A stretch of 64,000 nt of DNA from assembly GCA_963969365.1 (NCBI GenBank), contig OZ017746.1, positions 1,984,001-2,048,000 of the forward strand, in the 5' to 3' direction. The notes beneath the pieces were generated by a model, which did not search any database, was not told where the DNA came from, and saw only the letters and a program-made list of their open reading frames with translations. How positions within the stretch are numbered: the first letter of the stretch is position 1; each line of letters begins with the position of its first letter. Origin of the DNA: Asterochloris sp. CNOR1 (Eukaryota; Chlorophyta; Trebouxiophyceae; Trebouxiales; Trebouxiaceae). Shown here one piece after another: positions 15,864 to 29,797 of the stretch. The position numbers were made by a program, and so were the translations under genes.

Positions 15864-18800
15864 TCACAACATGTCTATGACACAAGATGCAACAAACGCA
15901 CGTTTTTGCAGAATGCTGTCTGGAGGAGTCATAACCTGCCAGGAGTTTGTCTGTGGATCATATTGCTCGACCATGTCATTGTGACTTGCGTCCTTCATGC
16001 CCCACATTGCATACACAGTCCCATCAACTGCCGCTGCTGCGCCATACGCCCGTGCTGCATGCATGTTTGCCAGAGTGCGCCACGTGTTCATGTGGGGTTC
16101 AAATACCTCCACAGAGTCCAGAAAGCTGGAGGCGTCCCAGCCGCCCACAGCCCATACTGCATTATGCGCCACCGCCATTGCATGGCTGCCGCGCTTCCAG
16201 GACATTTCTGCACACTGCAGGCAGGCAGCAAGCCAAGTGGACTGGAGTGCAGCATGCTTGGCATGCACAGACAGGTGGCGCTGAGCAGCTTGCGCACAAC
16301 TGCAGGCAGCACCAGAGAGCTGCAAACAGGTCAACAGCACCACCAGGCGGATGCTAGCATACAAAGGTGCACAGCAGAATGGGCAACAAGTGCGCAGGGC
16401 CAGAGACAGGTTGTCTAGCAATCCAAAGGTAGCCACAGCCCTTGATTATCTGTGCAGACCCCAAGCAAAGCGGAGCACCACTGCAGTGCTCACCATCTGC
16501 CATTTGCCCTGGCGGGGGTCCAGGCGCTCCATGCTGCGCAAGTAGGCCGCTCCGTTGTACCCGCCGGCCACGTAAATGCACCCGTGGCAGACGGCGGCAG
16601 CTGTGGTGAAGCGCTGCGCATTCAGCAGGGGCCCCGGCAGCCAGGCGTTGACCTCAGGGTCAAAGACCTCGCAGGAGTCCAGATTGATGCTGGGCTGCCC
16701 ACCGCCGATGGCGTATATCTTGCCGCCCAGGGCGGCGGCTGCCAGGCTGCCACGCACCTCCTTCATGGGGGCAATCTGCAGATGATTGACGGGAGGGTGA
16801 GTGCAATTCAGCTAGGTTGCTCAAACCCCTTCTACAGGCGTGATCTGCAGAGAAGTGACGGAGGCTGAGTGTATGTGAGACAGACCAGGCTGTTGAGCAC
16901 CTCCTTTGAGTGCATGACCTGCAGGGGGTCTTGATAGGCAGCTCAGGAAAGTTTATGCGGGCGGTGCGCAACTCTTCATGTGTGGCAGTGCGCCACAGGG
17001 AGGCTAGATGGCAGGCAGCGCAAAGCAGGACCAGCTGGCTGCAGGGCCTGTCAAGCTGCTTCTGTGCAAGGCAGGACAGCAAGTGTGCCTGCTCAGAAGC
17101 TAAGCCTCACTTATTCAACACTCAAGTCTGGGCAAGACAGCCTGGAGCCTGCAGCTTCCCTGCAGGACTATCCCATGCACTGGACCATCTCGTCTCCAAT
17201 CACCTCTGACCAGGCGCTCCCCTCATCCAGCTTGCACACCATTGCACCCTTCAGCCACGAGCTCCCATTGCCACCGCCCACCAGGTATACGTGCTGCCCA
17301 ATGGGCGCAGCAGCTCCATAGCCCCTGCACACACAGAATAGGCCTGTTGCTGGCAGCTAAGCACACCCCAGCTTGGCTCGCACATCGCGCATCTGGTCAG
17401 GGCCCCCTCAGAAGGCATTGCTGCACTCACCTCCAGATGGGTCGCAGTCGGCCCCAGAACCCTGGTTTACACACTGCCTTGCATCACAAGCCTTGCACTC
17501 CCAGCTGCGCACCTGGCTGAAGGCATGGATTTGCCCTGCACCCACGTGCCTCTCCTGGGGCAGAAGATCTCCACGTTCTCCACCCAGTTAGCGCCGTCAT
17601 TGCCTCCCATCAGGTACAGCTCCTGCCAGGCGCTGGACGCAGCAGCCTGCAGCACAGACCCGAAACTGCAACCAGCTGCCTGCACCACACGGCCAGCCGA
17701 CCTTACTTCCATGAACACTGTCTCTTGATCCAGAAGGTGATGCTCCTGCCAGGTGCTGCACAAAGCCTGCAGCACAGCCGCAGTGTCGGTCCTGGTGATG
17801 GAGGGCACGTCTCCATGCTCACAGCGCGCAGACCGGGGATCTTGACCTGCCCTTCGGCAACGTGAGCTTTGTTACGCCAGCGGGGCTGCAGCTCTTCAGA
17901 GAGGATGCCACAGTACGTACAAGACAGAGGGGTGCAAGTCCTGAGAGCAGGCCAATTATAGGGATGCAAAATCTTCAGACATGCATATCAGGCATGGCCA
18001 GGCAGCAGTCAAGCCCCAGCTCACCTGGTGTGCCTGCCCATTGGGCAGGGCACTGTGCGCACTGCCTCGCCCAATGCGGCCCTGCTGGGGCGGGCCGCCT
18101 GGCATGTGCACTGGCTGCGGCCCGGGCGCCACCCCATCTGAGGCCACAGCCACCCCGTTGACCCCGGCGTAAGGGCCCCCGCGCAGGCCCACATGCTGCC
18201 CCACCATGCCCAGCTCCTGGCGCACAGCCATGACCTCACTGGTCAGAGAGGACACGCTGTGGCGCATGGCCTCGGCCTCAGCCTACAGCAGGAAGGCGTC
18301 CAGTGCAGACGTGTGCTGCTGTGCAATAGGCTGGGGCGCATGCCCTATTGTCAGCAACGGCCGCAGGCTCATGCTCTGCAACTTTGTCTTGCCAGGCAGA
18401 AGGCTGTGACGCACAGCCTCATTGTCAGCCTGCACCTAACCGTCCACCTTTAGAGTTTGCAGCCATGGGGCAGTCTGCCACCTGATGTATAAGTGCAGGG
18501 TCCAGCACCCAACAGCTTCATCTGGCTGCACAGTCAGGTCAGTGTCAACGCATCACGCTGGGACTGTGTGAGGCATGTGTGCGGGGCTGAAGATGGGAGT
18601 GGGGGCAGCCTGCTCTGCAGAGTCCATCCCAGGCACTGACCTCCTCCTGACGCTGACCCAGCAGGGTGCAGCTGACAGCAGGGGCGCTGCTGCATCCCTC
18701 ACCTCCAGGCGCGGAATGACCATCAGCTGCTGCTGCAGCTCGTGCACAGCCTTGGCCAGGCCCCGCCGCTCAGCACGCCCCTTGGCCATCCCATCATTCA

Positions 18801-21800
18801 CCCGCGACACGTGCTGCCCAATGGCGTTAGCCACAGGGGCGGGCATGGCATCTAGAGCAGCCATTAGATACGCCAGCTCCGTGGACTCCTCATCCCCTGT
18901 GGGCGAGCCACGGCGTTGCACAGGCGGGCTTGCCTGCCTCTGCAGGTGGGAAAACAGATGTGAGGCACAGCCCAGATGGGACACAGCATTCATGGGCACA
19001 GCCCAAGGGACTCCTCACCCCCAGCAGGGATTGCAAAGTCGAGCCTGCCTGCCTCTTCAGGTGAAGAGACAGCCACCAGGCACAGCTCCAAGAGATCTCA
19101 CACGCCAGACAAGACAGTCAGAGCCCACTCAGCCCCTGCGGAGAAGGCATGAGCGAGCTCGCCTGCCGCTGCAGAAGGGGATGCAGCCGTCAGATGCAGT
19201 ACAGAGGATGCACAGCATTTTAGGGAAGGAACGAATTTGCCCCACCACCCCCTGCGTGTGCAGGGGCGCTGCACAGGTGCACTCTTTGGCCCCGCCAAAA
19301 GTACTCATTAAAAGGAGATAGAGCTCAAGCCTGGAAGTCATGACAGAGATGTTACACAGACTAGGCTTGGGAGTTCCGCTGAATCCACTGTGGCTCACGA
19401 GGGACTTTGGTGACAAGTGCACAGCGCGCCGCAGCAACACGGTGGCACAGACCAGGCAGGGCCCCCCTTCCCATCAGTGACCTTGCAGTTTACAACCCAG
19501 AGATGCAGATCATGACCGGTGGTTGGCAGCGCAGTGGCCCAGGCCCATTCCTCACGTCACCTGGAGTGGCGGCCCCATCGTGCTGCCGCTGCTGCTCCCC
19601 GCACCCAAACCCATGGAGGTGGCAGCGGAGCTGGCCCTGGCAGGCGCAGGCGGCGCAGCCATGGGGGGCTTCTTCTTTGGGGCGTCAAACTGCCCACTGG
19701 CCAGCCCCATCGGGTCCGGCCGCAGAGAGGCGCCTCCGCTGCTGCTGCCAATCGGCGGCGGGGGGTTGTCCCGTGGCTCCGCCACAGGGTCCTGCACCAG
19801 TGTGCCCAAATCGTCTAGGGCGAAATGGAAGCAGGTGTTGCAGCTCTGCCCCAGATCCTTCACCAGCACAACGACTGAAGATGACCTTGGCATGCACTCT
19901 TCCAGTCTTGGCAGATCGGGCAGAAAGCTGTGGGTGTATCTGGGCGCAATGGGGGCATGCTCTTGCAGTGGCCTGAGCTCTTGTGGCAGCCTTGCTAGTA
20001 AGAAGCAAGCAGTCGGGCTGGACGCACCCTGCACCCAGACGGTGGATGACAGGCGCGCCTGTGAGAGCAGCTCGAGCTCACATGGCAGTCTTGTGGTCGA
20101 GCAGCAAGCACCTGGGCTGGGCACAGCCACGTGCAGCAGGTCCCCAGATAATAAATAACCAACAGCAGTCGCTGCCCTCTTCTCACCTTGCCAGAGGTCT
20201 GATGGGCTGCAGGCCCCGTCTGCCCGCTGCCAGACAGGCCACTGCTGGCAGTAGTCAGGGGGTCTGCAGCCCGGCTCAAGCTGGCACCCTGCGGCGCAGG
20301 TGTCAGGGCCCCTCCACTGGAACTGGGCCCGGCCAGACGGGCAGCCCAGCTGTTGGGTGGGGCCTTCTCAGGCGCCGTTTTCTGCACCGTTGTCCACCCA
20401 TCCTGCAATGCGCAGCAAGGACCATTAGAACAATGTAGTCAGAGGGCCAGCTTGGTTTCACCGCCTCCAAAGCCTGGGAATGAAACATGGACCTTGACAG
20501 CCACCTTGACAGCAGCAGGCAGTCTCTATACAAGCACATTGTATGCCGGGCTAGGCGGCATACGCTGACAGCAGGCTCAGAGATGCTTGCCACAGCAAGG
20601 CTTGGGGGCGCAACATCTCACCTGTTCCATGTGCACAATGCCCTGTCAGCAGGGTAGGGACCTGGCCCAGCAGGCAGCAGGCTAAAAGAAGTTGTCGAAG
20701 GCCCACCTGGTCAGCTCCACTGTGCAGGCTGTCTGTCTCATCCTCCTCCCAGCCAGGGTTGCTCGGGGAGGCTCCGCTTCTGGAGGGCTTTGCAGACGCA
20801 GCAACTGGCTGCCCACCACCAGGACCTGCACAGTAGCACGGTGCAGGCATGAAGAGGACCAGGAACACAATTTGCAATGGCAGCTTGCACCAGGCAACAA
20901 CTGCTTCATCACTGTAAGATCTCTTGGGCTGTGTCCACGCTTGCAGAGAGATACAAGCAGCAGAAAGCACAGGGGAACACAGCCAGGCAGGGTGGCAGGC
21001 TCCCCAACCCAGACAGCATACTAGACAGCGGTGCACAGGGTTGAAGAGGAGGGGCAAAACCCTAGCTTAGCCTGCTCCCAGTAAAGGCTGCAGACAGACG
21101 GCCTCACATGGGCTTGAGCCCTATTCTGCAGTACCATCCAAGGGAGTAGGCCTGGGATCCCACACCAAGCCAGCCCACCTAGCGTGGCAGAGTCGGCAAT
21201 CCTGGAAAGCGTACTGGCCACCTGGATGTTCCCGGCCTTGTCAAATGCGCGACACAGATTTTGAGCCTCGTTCTTGCGCAGCTCAAAGGACAGGCGAGAG
21301 CTTCCATCTGAGGGATCCTGGAAGTAGCTCTCCTTCAGGATTGGACGAAAGACACTGCAGCCCACAGCAGACATCACTTGTGGGTTGAGGCAGACAGCCA
21401 CAGCAGGAGACACAGCAATGGCCGCTTGTCTGCCATCACCAGGCACTGCAGATGCACAAGTCTGGCTGCTGCTGCCTGTCGCGTGACACTGCTGCTGACT
21501 CCTGCACAGACACCTGTCTCTCTGGCAGCAGCGCGACAGCATGCATACAGGTCCCAGGCACAGTGGCGAAGTCTAGCATGGCTGCTGCTGCGCACTAAAG
21601 GAGAGCCCACCTCTCCGGCAGAGGCGGGCAGCGTGCATACAGCTCCACCTTGACCTGGGCAGGGTAGCGCGTGCGCTGGGTTTGCAGGTGGCTCCATCCT
21701 GCAGCCAACCCAACTGAGATAAAGGGCTGCAAGCTTTGCAGTCCGGCGAGCATGGGCTAGTGATGCAGGGAAAGGCACAGTAAGCACGTGTCAAACACAA

Positions 21801-22529
21801 CATGCAGTGTGCTGCCTGCACAACTTGCCGTAGGGCTTGATCTCCAGGTCGCCCTCTGACTGAGCCCTGAAGATGCCATGCATCTTGCGATCAGAGTAGT
21901 TGAAAAGGAACACGGGCATCCTGCATCCACCAGGGGTGCCACTGAGCTGGCAGCATCAATACTAACGATGGGTGCTGCTTGGTTGAATTGGGGAGCTCGT
22001 TGCACAGCTGTGTATTCCAGCAGGCCACTGCTTGATTGAGCACAACACGCGATCCCCCACGGCGCTCAGCTGCCCAGCACAGAACTGGAGCATGGAGTCG
22101 GCATGACAGCTGCTACCGGAGGCCAAACAGCCTTGTGCATTGCATGAGGGCTTGAGGGCAGCAAGCAATGCTTCCTACCCTGGGACAATGTTCTTCACAT
22201 AGGACCAGTGGGCCTTGGGCAGCCCGAACACCATGTCCCTGACACACTCATCAAATGTGTCCTTGCTGCAACCTGCAGCGCAGCAGAAGTGGGTCTGAAG
22301 GCCAGGGACACCGTTGTGCACGTCTTTGCAGCAGTCTTGTTCAGTGTATGGGGAGATGGAACGAAGCTTTTGCGTAGCACGCAAGGCTGCCAGTACTACC
22401 ATGACTGTGATGCTCACCAAAGATGACGCCTCCCATGGCATCACCCAGGTTGCGCTGTGTCTGCTCCCAGTACTGCTGAGCCCCAAGAGAGTCATAGTTA
22501 TAGGTGCTGGTCTTCCTGCCAGCTCCCAT
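15864..22529 (-). CDS. DCD domain-coiled coil-kelch repeat protein
   Basis: Fourteen exons (22529-22418, 22272-22179, 21920-21829, 21698-21611, 21354-21179, 20825-20707, 20402-20187, 19845-19561, 18939-18703, 18282-18025, 17646-17513, 17324-17204, 16775-16494, 16214-15864) give about 854 residues. The first 180 form a plant-type Development and Cell Death domain: MGAGRKTSTY, GGVIFG, FGLPKAHWSYVKNI, FLFNYSDRKMHGIF, RTRYPAQVKV. A disordered linker and coiled coil follow (KAVHELQQQL; MRHSVSSLTSEVMAVRQEL). The C-terminus is a kelch propeller (YLMGGNDG, YLVGGGNGSSW, YAIGGGQPS, YVAGGYNG, WAVGGWDAS). This order matches the plant DCD-kelch proteins, which are stress-responsive and of unclear biochemistry. 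The exon 3 donor is GC (TACG|GCAAGT). Exact starts of exons 8 and 9 are the least certain. Introns carry many exon-edge copies. Confidence 0.88.
16760..16935. repeat. Three related acceptor-edge copies upstream of kelch exon 13
   Basis: Blocks at about 16763-16800, 16835-16875 and 16905-16940 share an order of ctcctt(c/t), a tga(t)ctgcag acceptor-like motif, and g(a/g)gggtgag or gaggctgag. Only the first joins exon 13 in frame. Confidence 0.5.
17598..17785. repeat. Two copies of the kelch exon 11 acceptor edge
   Basis: The coding edge (about 17598-17662) and an intronic copy (about 17718-17785) share ctcctgccagg(c/t)gctg and gcctgcagcacag. In the same minus frame they read SVLQAAASSAWQELYL and AVLQALCSTWQEHHLL. 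Confidence 0.75.
18258..18440. repeat. Two copies of the kelch exon 10 acceptor edge
   Basis: The coding edge (about 18258-18292) and an intronic copy (about 18404-18440) share ctgtg(g/a)cgca, then gcctc, then tcagcct(a/g)ca. The true acceptor reads TAG and the copy reads CAG. Confidence 0.55.
18920..19190. repeat. Three copies of the kelch exon 9 acceptor edge
   Basis: The coding edge (about 18920-18950, gcctgcctctgcaggtg) is repeated at about 19036-19062 (gcctgcctcttcaggtg) and, more degraded, at about 19155-19185 (gcctgccgctgcagaagg). Each copy could act as a 3' splice site on the minus strand, so the exon start assigned is the copy that best fits the reading frame. Confidence 0.6.
19970..20134. 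repeat. Direct repeat in the intron before kelch exon 8
   Basis: Two blocks of about 67-70 bp (19970-20036 and 20065-20134) match. On the plus strand they read GSLASKKQAVGLDAPCT and GSLVVEQQAPGLGTATC. Neither is needed for the coding chain. Confidence 0.6.
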
Positions 22530-22778
22530 TGCAGCCTGCTTGGAAGGTCTCCCCCAGGGCCGTTAAGCAAGCTGATTTCACAGATAATCGTGATCTTGTG
22601 AAGTGTCAGAATGCTGAGCAGCTCTCATGCACTGGGTGCAGGCCATTACGTGTCTGGGGAAATCAAGAAGGCTGCCTTGATAATCTTGCTCAGGCCACCC
22701 CTTTCCATATAACTTTGTCTGGAGCGACCTAACTTGGAGTACACCTCCATTTGCTGATCTTGCAACAAGCTTTTCAAC
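22530..22778. promoter_or_regulatory. Shared divergent promoter region, DCD-kelch / coiled-coil gene
   Basis: The start codons at 22529 (minus) and 22779 (plus) point away from each other across 249 bp. No recognisable element was identified. Confidence 0.4.
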
Positions 22779-23941
22779 ATGGCCAATCGTCACCCCAGGG
22801 AGCTCGAGGAAGAGCTGGCTGAGCAGCTGGACTCAGTGAAGGCCCAAGCTGCAGTTCTTGCCCAGGCCATGCAGACCAGTGAGCCTCCCTGCTGTGCACA
22901 TCCGAGCTAGGTGATCGAAGCTGCGCCTCAGGCCTGCCAAACTCAAGCCAACCTAAGCTGGCCCCCACCTTCAGGTGGTGGTGAGACCAGCAAGCAGCAG
23001 CAGAAGATGCTGAAGAGCTTGATGGCTCAGGCCAAAGACATTGAGGCCAAGCAGGCCACCCTGAGGGAGGAGATTGGCAAGCACTACCAGCGCACCATCA
23101 TAGAAGAGGAGCGAGAGCGGCTGGCACCCCACCCCGTGGACGAGCCTGTGCGCATGGAGGTGGGTGCAGAACATGGCTAGCAGTGCAGTGGCTGGCATAG
23201 GAGAGGCTGACCAGCAACATGGCTGGCATTTTCCAAAGACGTTCATTTTGAAGGAGTTGACGTGATAGCAGAGCAAATACAGGATAGATGCGGAAACAGT
23301 GCTCAAACTTCTGAAAGTGCCGGTCAGATTGACCCATCCTATGCGCATGAAGGTGTGCAGGAGAAAGTCCGCCAGCAGTGCAGCTTAGCAATTGGCTTGC
23401 TAACCCTTGTCCATGGACAAGCTCCCTGCCTGTGTGCGTAGCAACAGTCTGCTAGCAGTAGACCAGCAAGTTCAGTGATGCAGCCAGCACAGCCACTAGG
23501 CAGGCTATTCTGCCATCCAACTTGCTGTCCTGGCTTTCAAACCGCATGCTGTGCGCATGGCGCTGCATGTCAGCTCAGCCAGCCACTTTTGCAGGAGGGA
23601 CATCAGCAGGACACAGGCGAGCTCTGTGGGGTCTGCAGTGCAGCTGGTGGCAAACTCAGAGAACAGCCAACAGCATCCTTGCAGCTATGCCAGGCCATGC
23701 CGAAACCTGGGTGGACAGCAGCCTTGCACAGTCTGACGAGCAGCCCGCGCCACCGACCCTTACTTGCCTGCCAACCCTGCAGGAACTTCGAGATGCAAAC
23801 CAGGAACAGCTGGACTCAGACACCTACGAGGCGCGCAAGGCTGATGCATTCAAGAACCGCAAGCGGGTGGTGCCATCAGGAGGTCTGGCAGGCTTCCGTG
23901 TGGCACCAGATCTCTGCGGCATTGACTTTAATGCCAAGTGA
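22779..23941 (+). CDS. Small coiled-coil protein of unknown function
   Basis: Three exons (22779-22878, 22975-23159, 23783-23941) encode 147 residues. The whole chain is charged and helical: MANRHPRELEEELAEQL at the start, then KQQQKMLKSLMAQAKDIEAK and TIIEEERERLAPHP. It ends in a distinct tail, SGGLAGFRVAPDLCGIDFN, rich in Gly and small residues. There is no signal peptide or membrane segment. The second intron is unusually long for this region (623 bp); a missed exon within it cannot be excluded, although the phases join cleanly without one. I do not recognise the family. The clean splice phases and coding-like composition support a real gene. Confidence 0.65.
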
Positions 23942-24074
23942 TGGAGGCTCCATCACGGAGCTTCAACTTGCTCAGTTGTATTCATTGATTCATTTGGACA
24001 GCCCATTATACTCTGAAATGAATGTCTCTCCACTCCTGTGTCGACCGGGCTGTTGACCATCAACGCCTGCTTGA

Positions 24075-25106
24075 ATGTCCAGCCTGCCCTGCGCTCAACT
24101 CAGAGGACGTCCAGGTCATTGTCGCCTCCACCAGCGGGGAGCACACCGAAGTTGGCCCTGCTGCCAGGCCAAGCTTGATTGTCATTTGTATGATCTCAGA
24201 AACGAGCTGGTGCCCTATAAGCAAGGCTGGCAGTGGCAGAAGCAGCTGTTGGATGCACGACTGCAGTCAGGGACCACCATGCCAGGGGTGCTGCTACTCC
24301 TGCAGCATCCCTCCGTCTACACCTTGGGTGAGTCTCGCACTGCAAAGCCAACTGCCAGATGCTGCGGCAGCACCACTGCAAACCTTTGTCAGCAGGCGCA
24401 GGCAGCTCTCAGGACCACCTCAAGTTTGACCTGGCACACCCACCACACCCCTTGCATCGCACAGAGCGCGGGGGAGAGGTCACCTACCATGGCCCCGGGC
24501 AGCTGGTTGCCTACCCACTGCTGGATCTACACCAGCATGTGCCAGACCTGCACTGGTACCTCCGCAGCCTTGAAGAGGTGCTGATCAGGTGATCTGGTCA
24601 GCATAGTGCAGCGCAGGCCAGCTGTCAGGCTGTCATGACATCAGCAGCAAGGACACGCTGTATGCTAAGTGCTGATGTCAAGAGATGCAGCAGCAGCAGC
24701 ACAGGCCACTGGGGCCAAAGCCCTGCTGCATTGCTGCAGGGCACTGGCCAGGTGCGGGCTCCATGGGGAGAGGGTGGAGGGCCTGACAGGAGTGTGGTGT
24801 GAGGGCAGGAAAGTTGCAGCGATAGGGGTGAGAGCCAGGCGATGGATCACATACCATGGCTTTGCACTGAATGTTGATCTAGACCTGAGCCCCTTTGCCC
24901 ACATTGTGCCCTGTGGCATCAGCAACAGACAAGTGACAAGTGTGCTTGAGGTGTTGCTCAAAAAGCAGCCAAAGGGTTATGGCAGCCTGGATCATCATCT
25001 GCTTGAAAAGTGCAGCGACGCTGTTCTTGGCGCGTTTGGCGAAGTGTTTGACATCAATCTGACCCCAAGACCTGTAGGTGAACTGATGTCACAGCAGCCT
25101 GGCTGA
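24075..25106 (+). CDS. LIP2: Lipoyl(octanoyl) transferase, organellar
   Basis: Three exons (24075-24327, 24396-24588, 24740-25106) encode about 270 residues. The start is the first ATG in frame and opens an Arg/Ser/Cys-rich presequence of about 35 residues, as expected for a mitochondrial or plastid enzyme. The LipB fold follows: [46 protein letters not shown] (the family signature), [14 protein letters not shown] with the invariant Lys, and [19 protein letters not shown] with the active-site Cys. It transfers octanoyl from acyl carrier protein to the E2 and H proteins in lipoate synthesis. The exact start of exon 2 could shift by six bases because two CAG acceptors overlap. An AATAAA lies about 70 bp after the stop. 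Confidence 0.93.
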
Positions 25107-25236
25107 GGCACTGTGCAAGCAGTGCCAAGAGCAGCATTGTTGTGAAAGCCATGATGTTACACAGCAGTGCAGGCTACAAATAAATTGAAATCGACCCACA
25201 GACTGCAACGCCAACAGCAGCTGTGTCTAAAGGAGC

Positions 25237-27846
<2,610 letters not shown>

Positions 27847-28457
27847 GTCTGCGGCAGGAGTGGCTCCTGGTCAGCTAGATAACCTCGAGCCCGTTGTGAC
27901 AGGTGGGCTGGCTGCAGGGATGCCCTGGTAAAGTATAGGTGTTCGCCATGCAACTTAAAGAGCCTCCAAGCACCGCAGCTTGTGCACCTTGCCAGATCAC
28001 GCACCTTCAAATAGACCACCGGTGCCCAACCTCTCTACAAGTGAAGGTGGCTTGGCCGCCTCACCGACCTAATGGGTCAACGCTGTAGGTTTGTGCCTGG
28101 CCTCACGATACTGTTGCAGGCACGCCTGTCTGGCTGGTGTTGCAGTTTGAGCCGCGGTCAAGTGAGCGTTTCAGCCCCTTGTGCCTGAATCAGTGTCTCC
28201 AGCATCAATGGCAGTCCATGAGAGGGCTATCGTTGCACTCCTTCCAGCAGTCATTCATGAAGGAAGAGGATTGCACGGGATGGCAGCAGGCCAGCCAAGG
28301 CAGGAGCAACTGGTCCCTCGCTAACGGCTGTTGGCAAACTTTTCTGTGACTCCGCGGACATTGGCATCACTGCATGGCAGAAGACAGGCTCAGGCTGGAC
28401 CTGGCCAACATGCAGCTCGGCTGCTCGTATCAAAGACATGAGCGCGGCTTGTGCGCC
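27847..28457. other. Spacer between RPL8 start and TPPP stop
   Basis: These 611 bp precede RPL8 on the minus strand and follow the TPPP stop, so they should contain the RPL8 promoter and the TPPP 3' UTR. Short open frames occur on both strands but none shows a recognisable domain or consistent splicing. No RNA gene was seen. Confidence 0.5.
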
Positions 28458-29639
28458 TCACCTGCGGTCACAGAGGTCGCTCAAGTCTGCGCCGCCATCC
28501 ACATTGGTCGGGCCGCCCCTGGCATACACACCCTGCACGCCCAACAGCAAGCTTGTGCTGTGCAACTATGCTCGCAGCCCAGGAGTGGACCCCAGTGTGA
28601 GGTACCAGCAGGCCTGTTTGCTGGGAGTTACGAGCAGCGCGGCGGCATCACGCACCGTGAAGGTACTTTTGTCATCATGGAACTTGACCTGCAGCAGAAG
28701 GACAGTCATAGGTGGGTCCCTGCAGCCTGCAATGGGCAGCACAGAGGCATGGAGGAGAGGAGGGCATGAACCCACGTAGTCAGCCTGGGTGGCATTGGTC
28801 TGAGGTCCCTCAGCTGCAGTCAGCTTGGACTTGATGTCATCCACGCTGACACCCTGCAAGGCAGGCGCATTGGCACATGCTGTTGTGCAGCAGACAGCCT
28901 TTGAGGGAAGCACAGCTGCAGTCATGCTGCACGCCATTGGCATCTGCTGGTAGCGCTGGCGACCGCACAGGCCAAAAGCTGCTTGACGGGAGAGCTGCTG
29001 GCTGCAAGCTCTGTCGGCAGCCGAATCACAGCTGCAGGGCTGGTGCTGTTGTATGAGCTGGGGCCTGGCTTGCCTTCTTCTCTGCAATCAGGGGCAGGGC
29101 AGTGCCCTGGAACTCCTCAAAGCTCATCTTCCGTGCGCCCTTTGTCTTGGCCTGGAGGCAGGTTGCAAGTGCTCAGCTGAGTGTTGTGACAGCGTACTGC
29201 AGTTCCTTTGGCAAGCAGCCTGGCTCTCACCTTCTGGAAGATCAGGTCGACATCTGTCACTGTGAACTTCCTGCAGCAAGGTGCAGCAGCAGGGCCATAA
29301 AATAGCACACCTGTCCTGCCAGCAAGCTGCCATGAGAGAGCCATCAGGTGCCATGTCTGACCCATCAGGCCCACCACCTTCTGGTCACAGTGCATGTGAC
29401 TTTTGTTGTTCAGCAGCTTACTTGTCCAGAAGTCCACAGTCAGTGCAAAGCTTCTTGAACTTGCTGCCCTCCAGCTGTGACTCCGGCTGCCTAGTGCCAT
29501 AGCTTGCAAACGAGAGAAAGGTGGCCTGGAGGTCATTCTGCAGGCAACGGAGACAGCACGGTCAGAGGCGTGCTCCACAACGGAACTCATGCAAATACGG
29601 CTTAGCTTCATGCAGATAGCATGCGCTCACCTGCACCAT
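28458..29639 (-). CDS. p25-alpha / TPPP family protein (tubulin polymerisation-promoting type)
   Basis: Seven exons (29639-29631, 29537-29422, 29270-29231, 29151-29074, 28853-28776, 28688-28656, 28532-28458) encode 142 residues. The first exon is just nine bases (Met-Val-Gln). Family motifs run in order: FLSFASYGTRQ, LEGSKFKKLCTDCGLLD, FTVTDVDLIFQK, KGARKMSFEEFQG, and the C-terminal GVYARGGPTNVDGGADLSDL. It is shorter than vertebrate TPPP proteins, lacking their extended N-terminus. Family members bind and bundle microtubules, and algal ones are linked to cilia; that this one acts in a flagellar or cytoskeletal setting is inference. The intron after exon 4 has a GC donor (AAG|GCAAGC). Confidence 0.9.
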
Positions 29640-29797
29640 GGCTGTGTGCTTGCACGAGATGATTGAGGCTAAGAGGAGAGCTGGCCACGAGAAGCGCAGG
29701 GTGCCCTAGCATATGCCCTAATGTTCGAGCAGCCATGTTGGATTTGTTCTTTCAACTAGACGAAATGGGCAGGCCCAAGCAGGATGGAACACTGATG

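Noticed and set aside
19523-20158. 211-codon plus-strand frame
   Set aside because: It is antisense to DCD-kelch exon 8 and its upstream intron. Its repeat-bearing end reflects the intronic direct repeat, not a gene.
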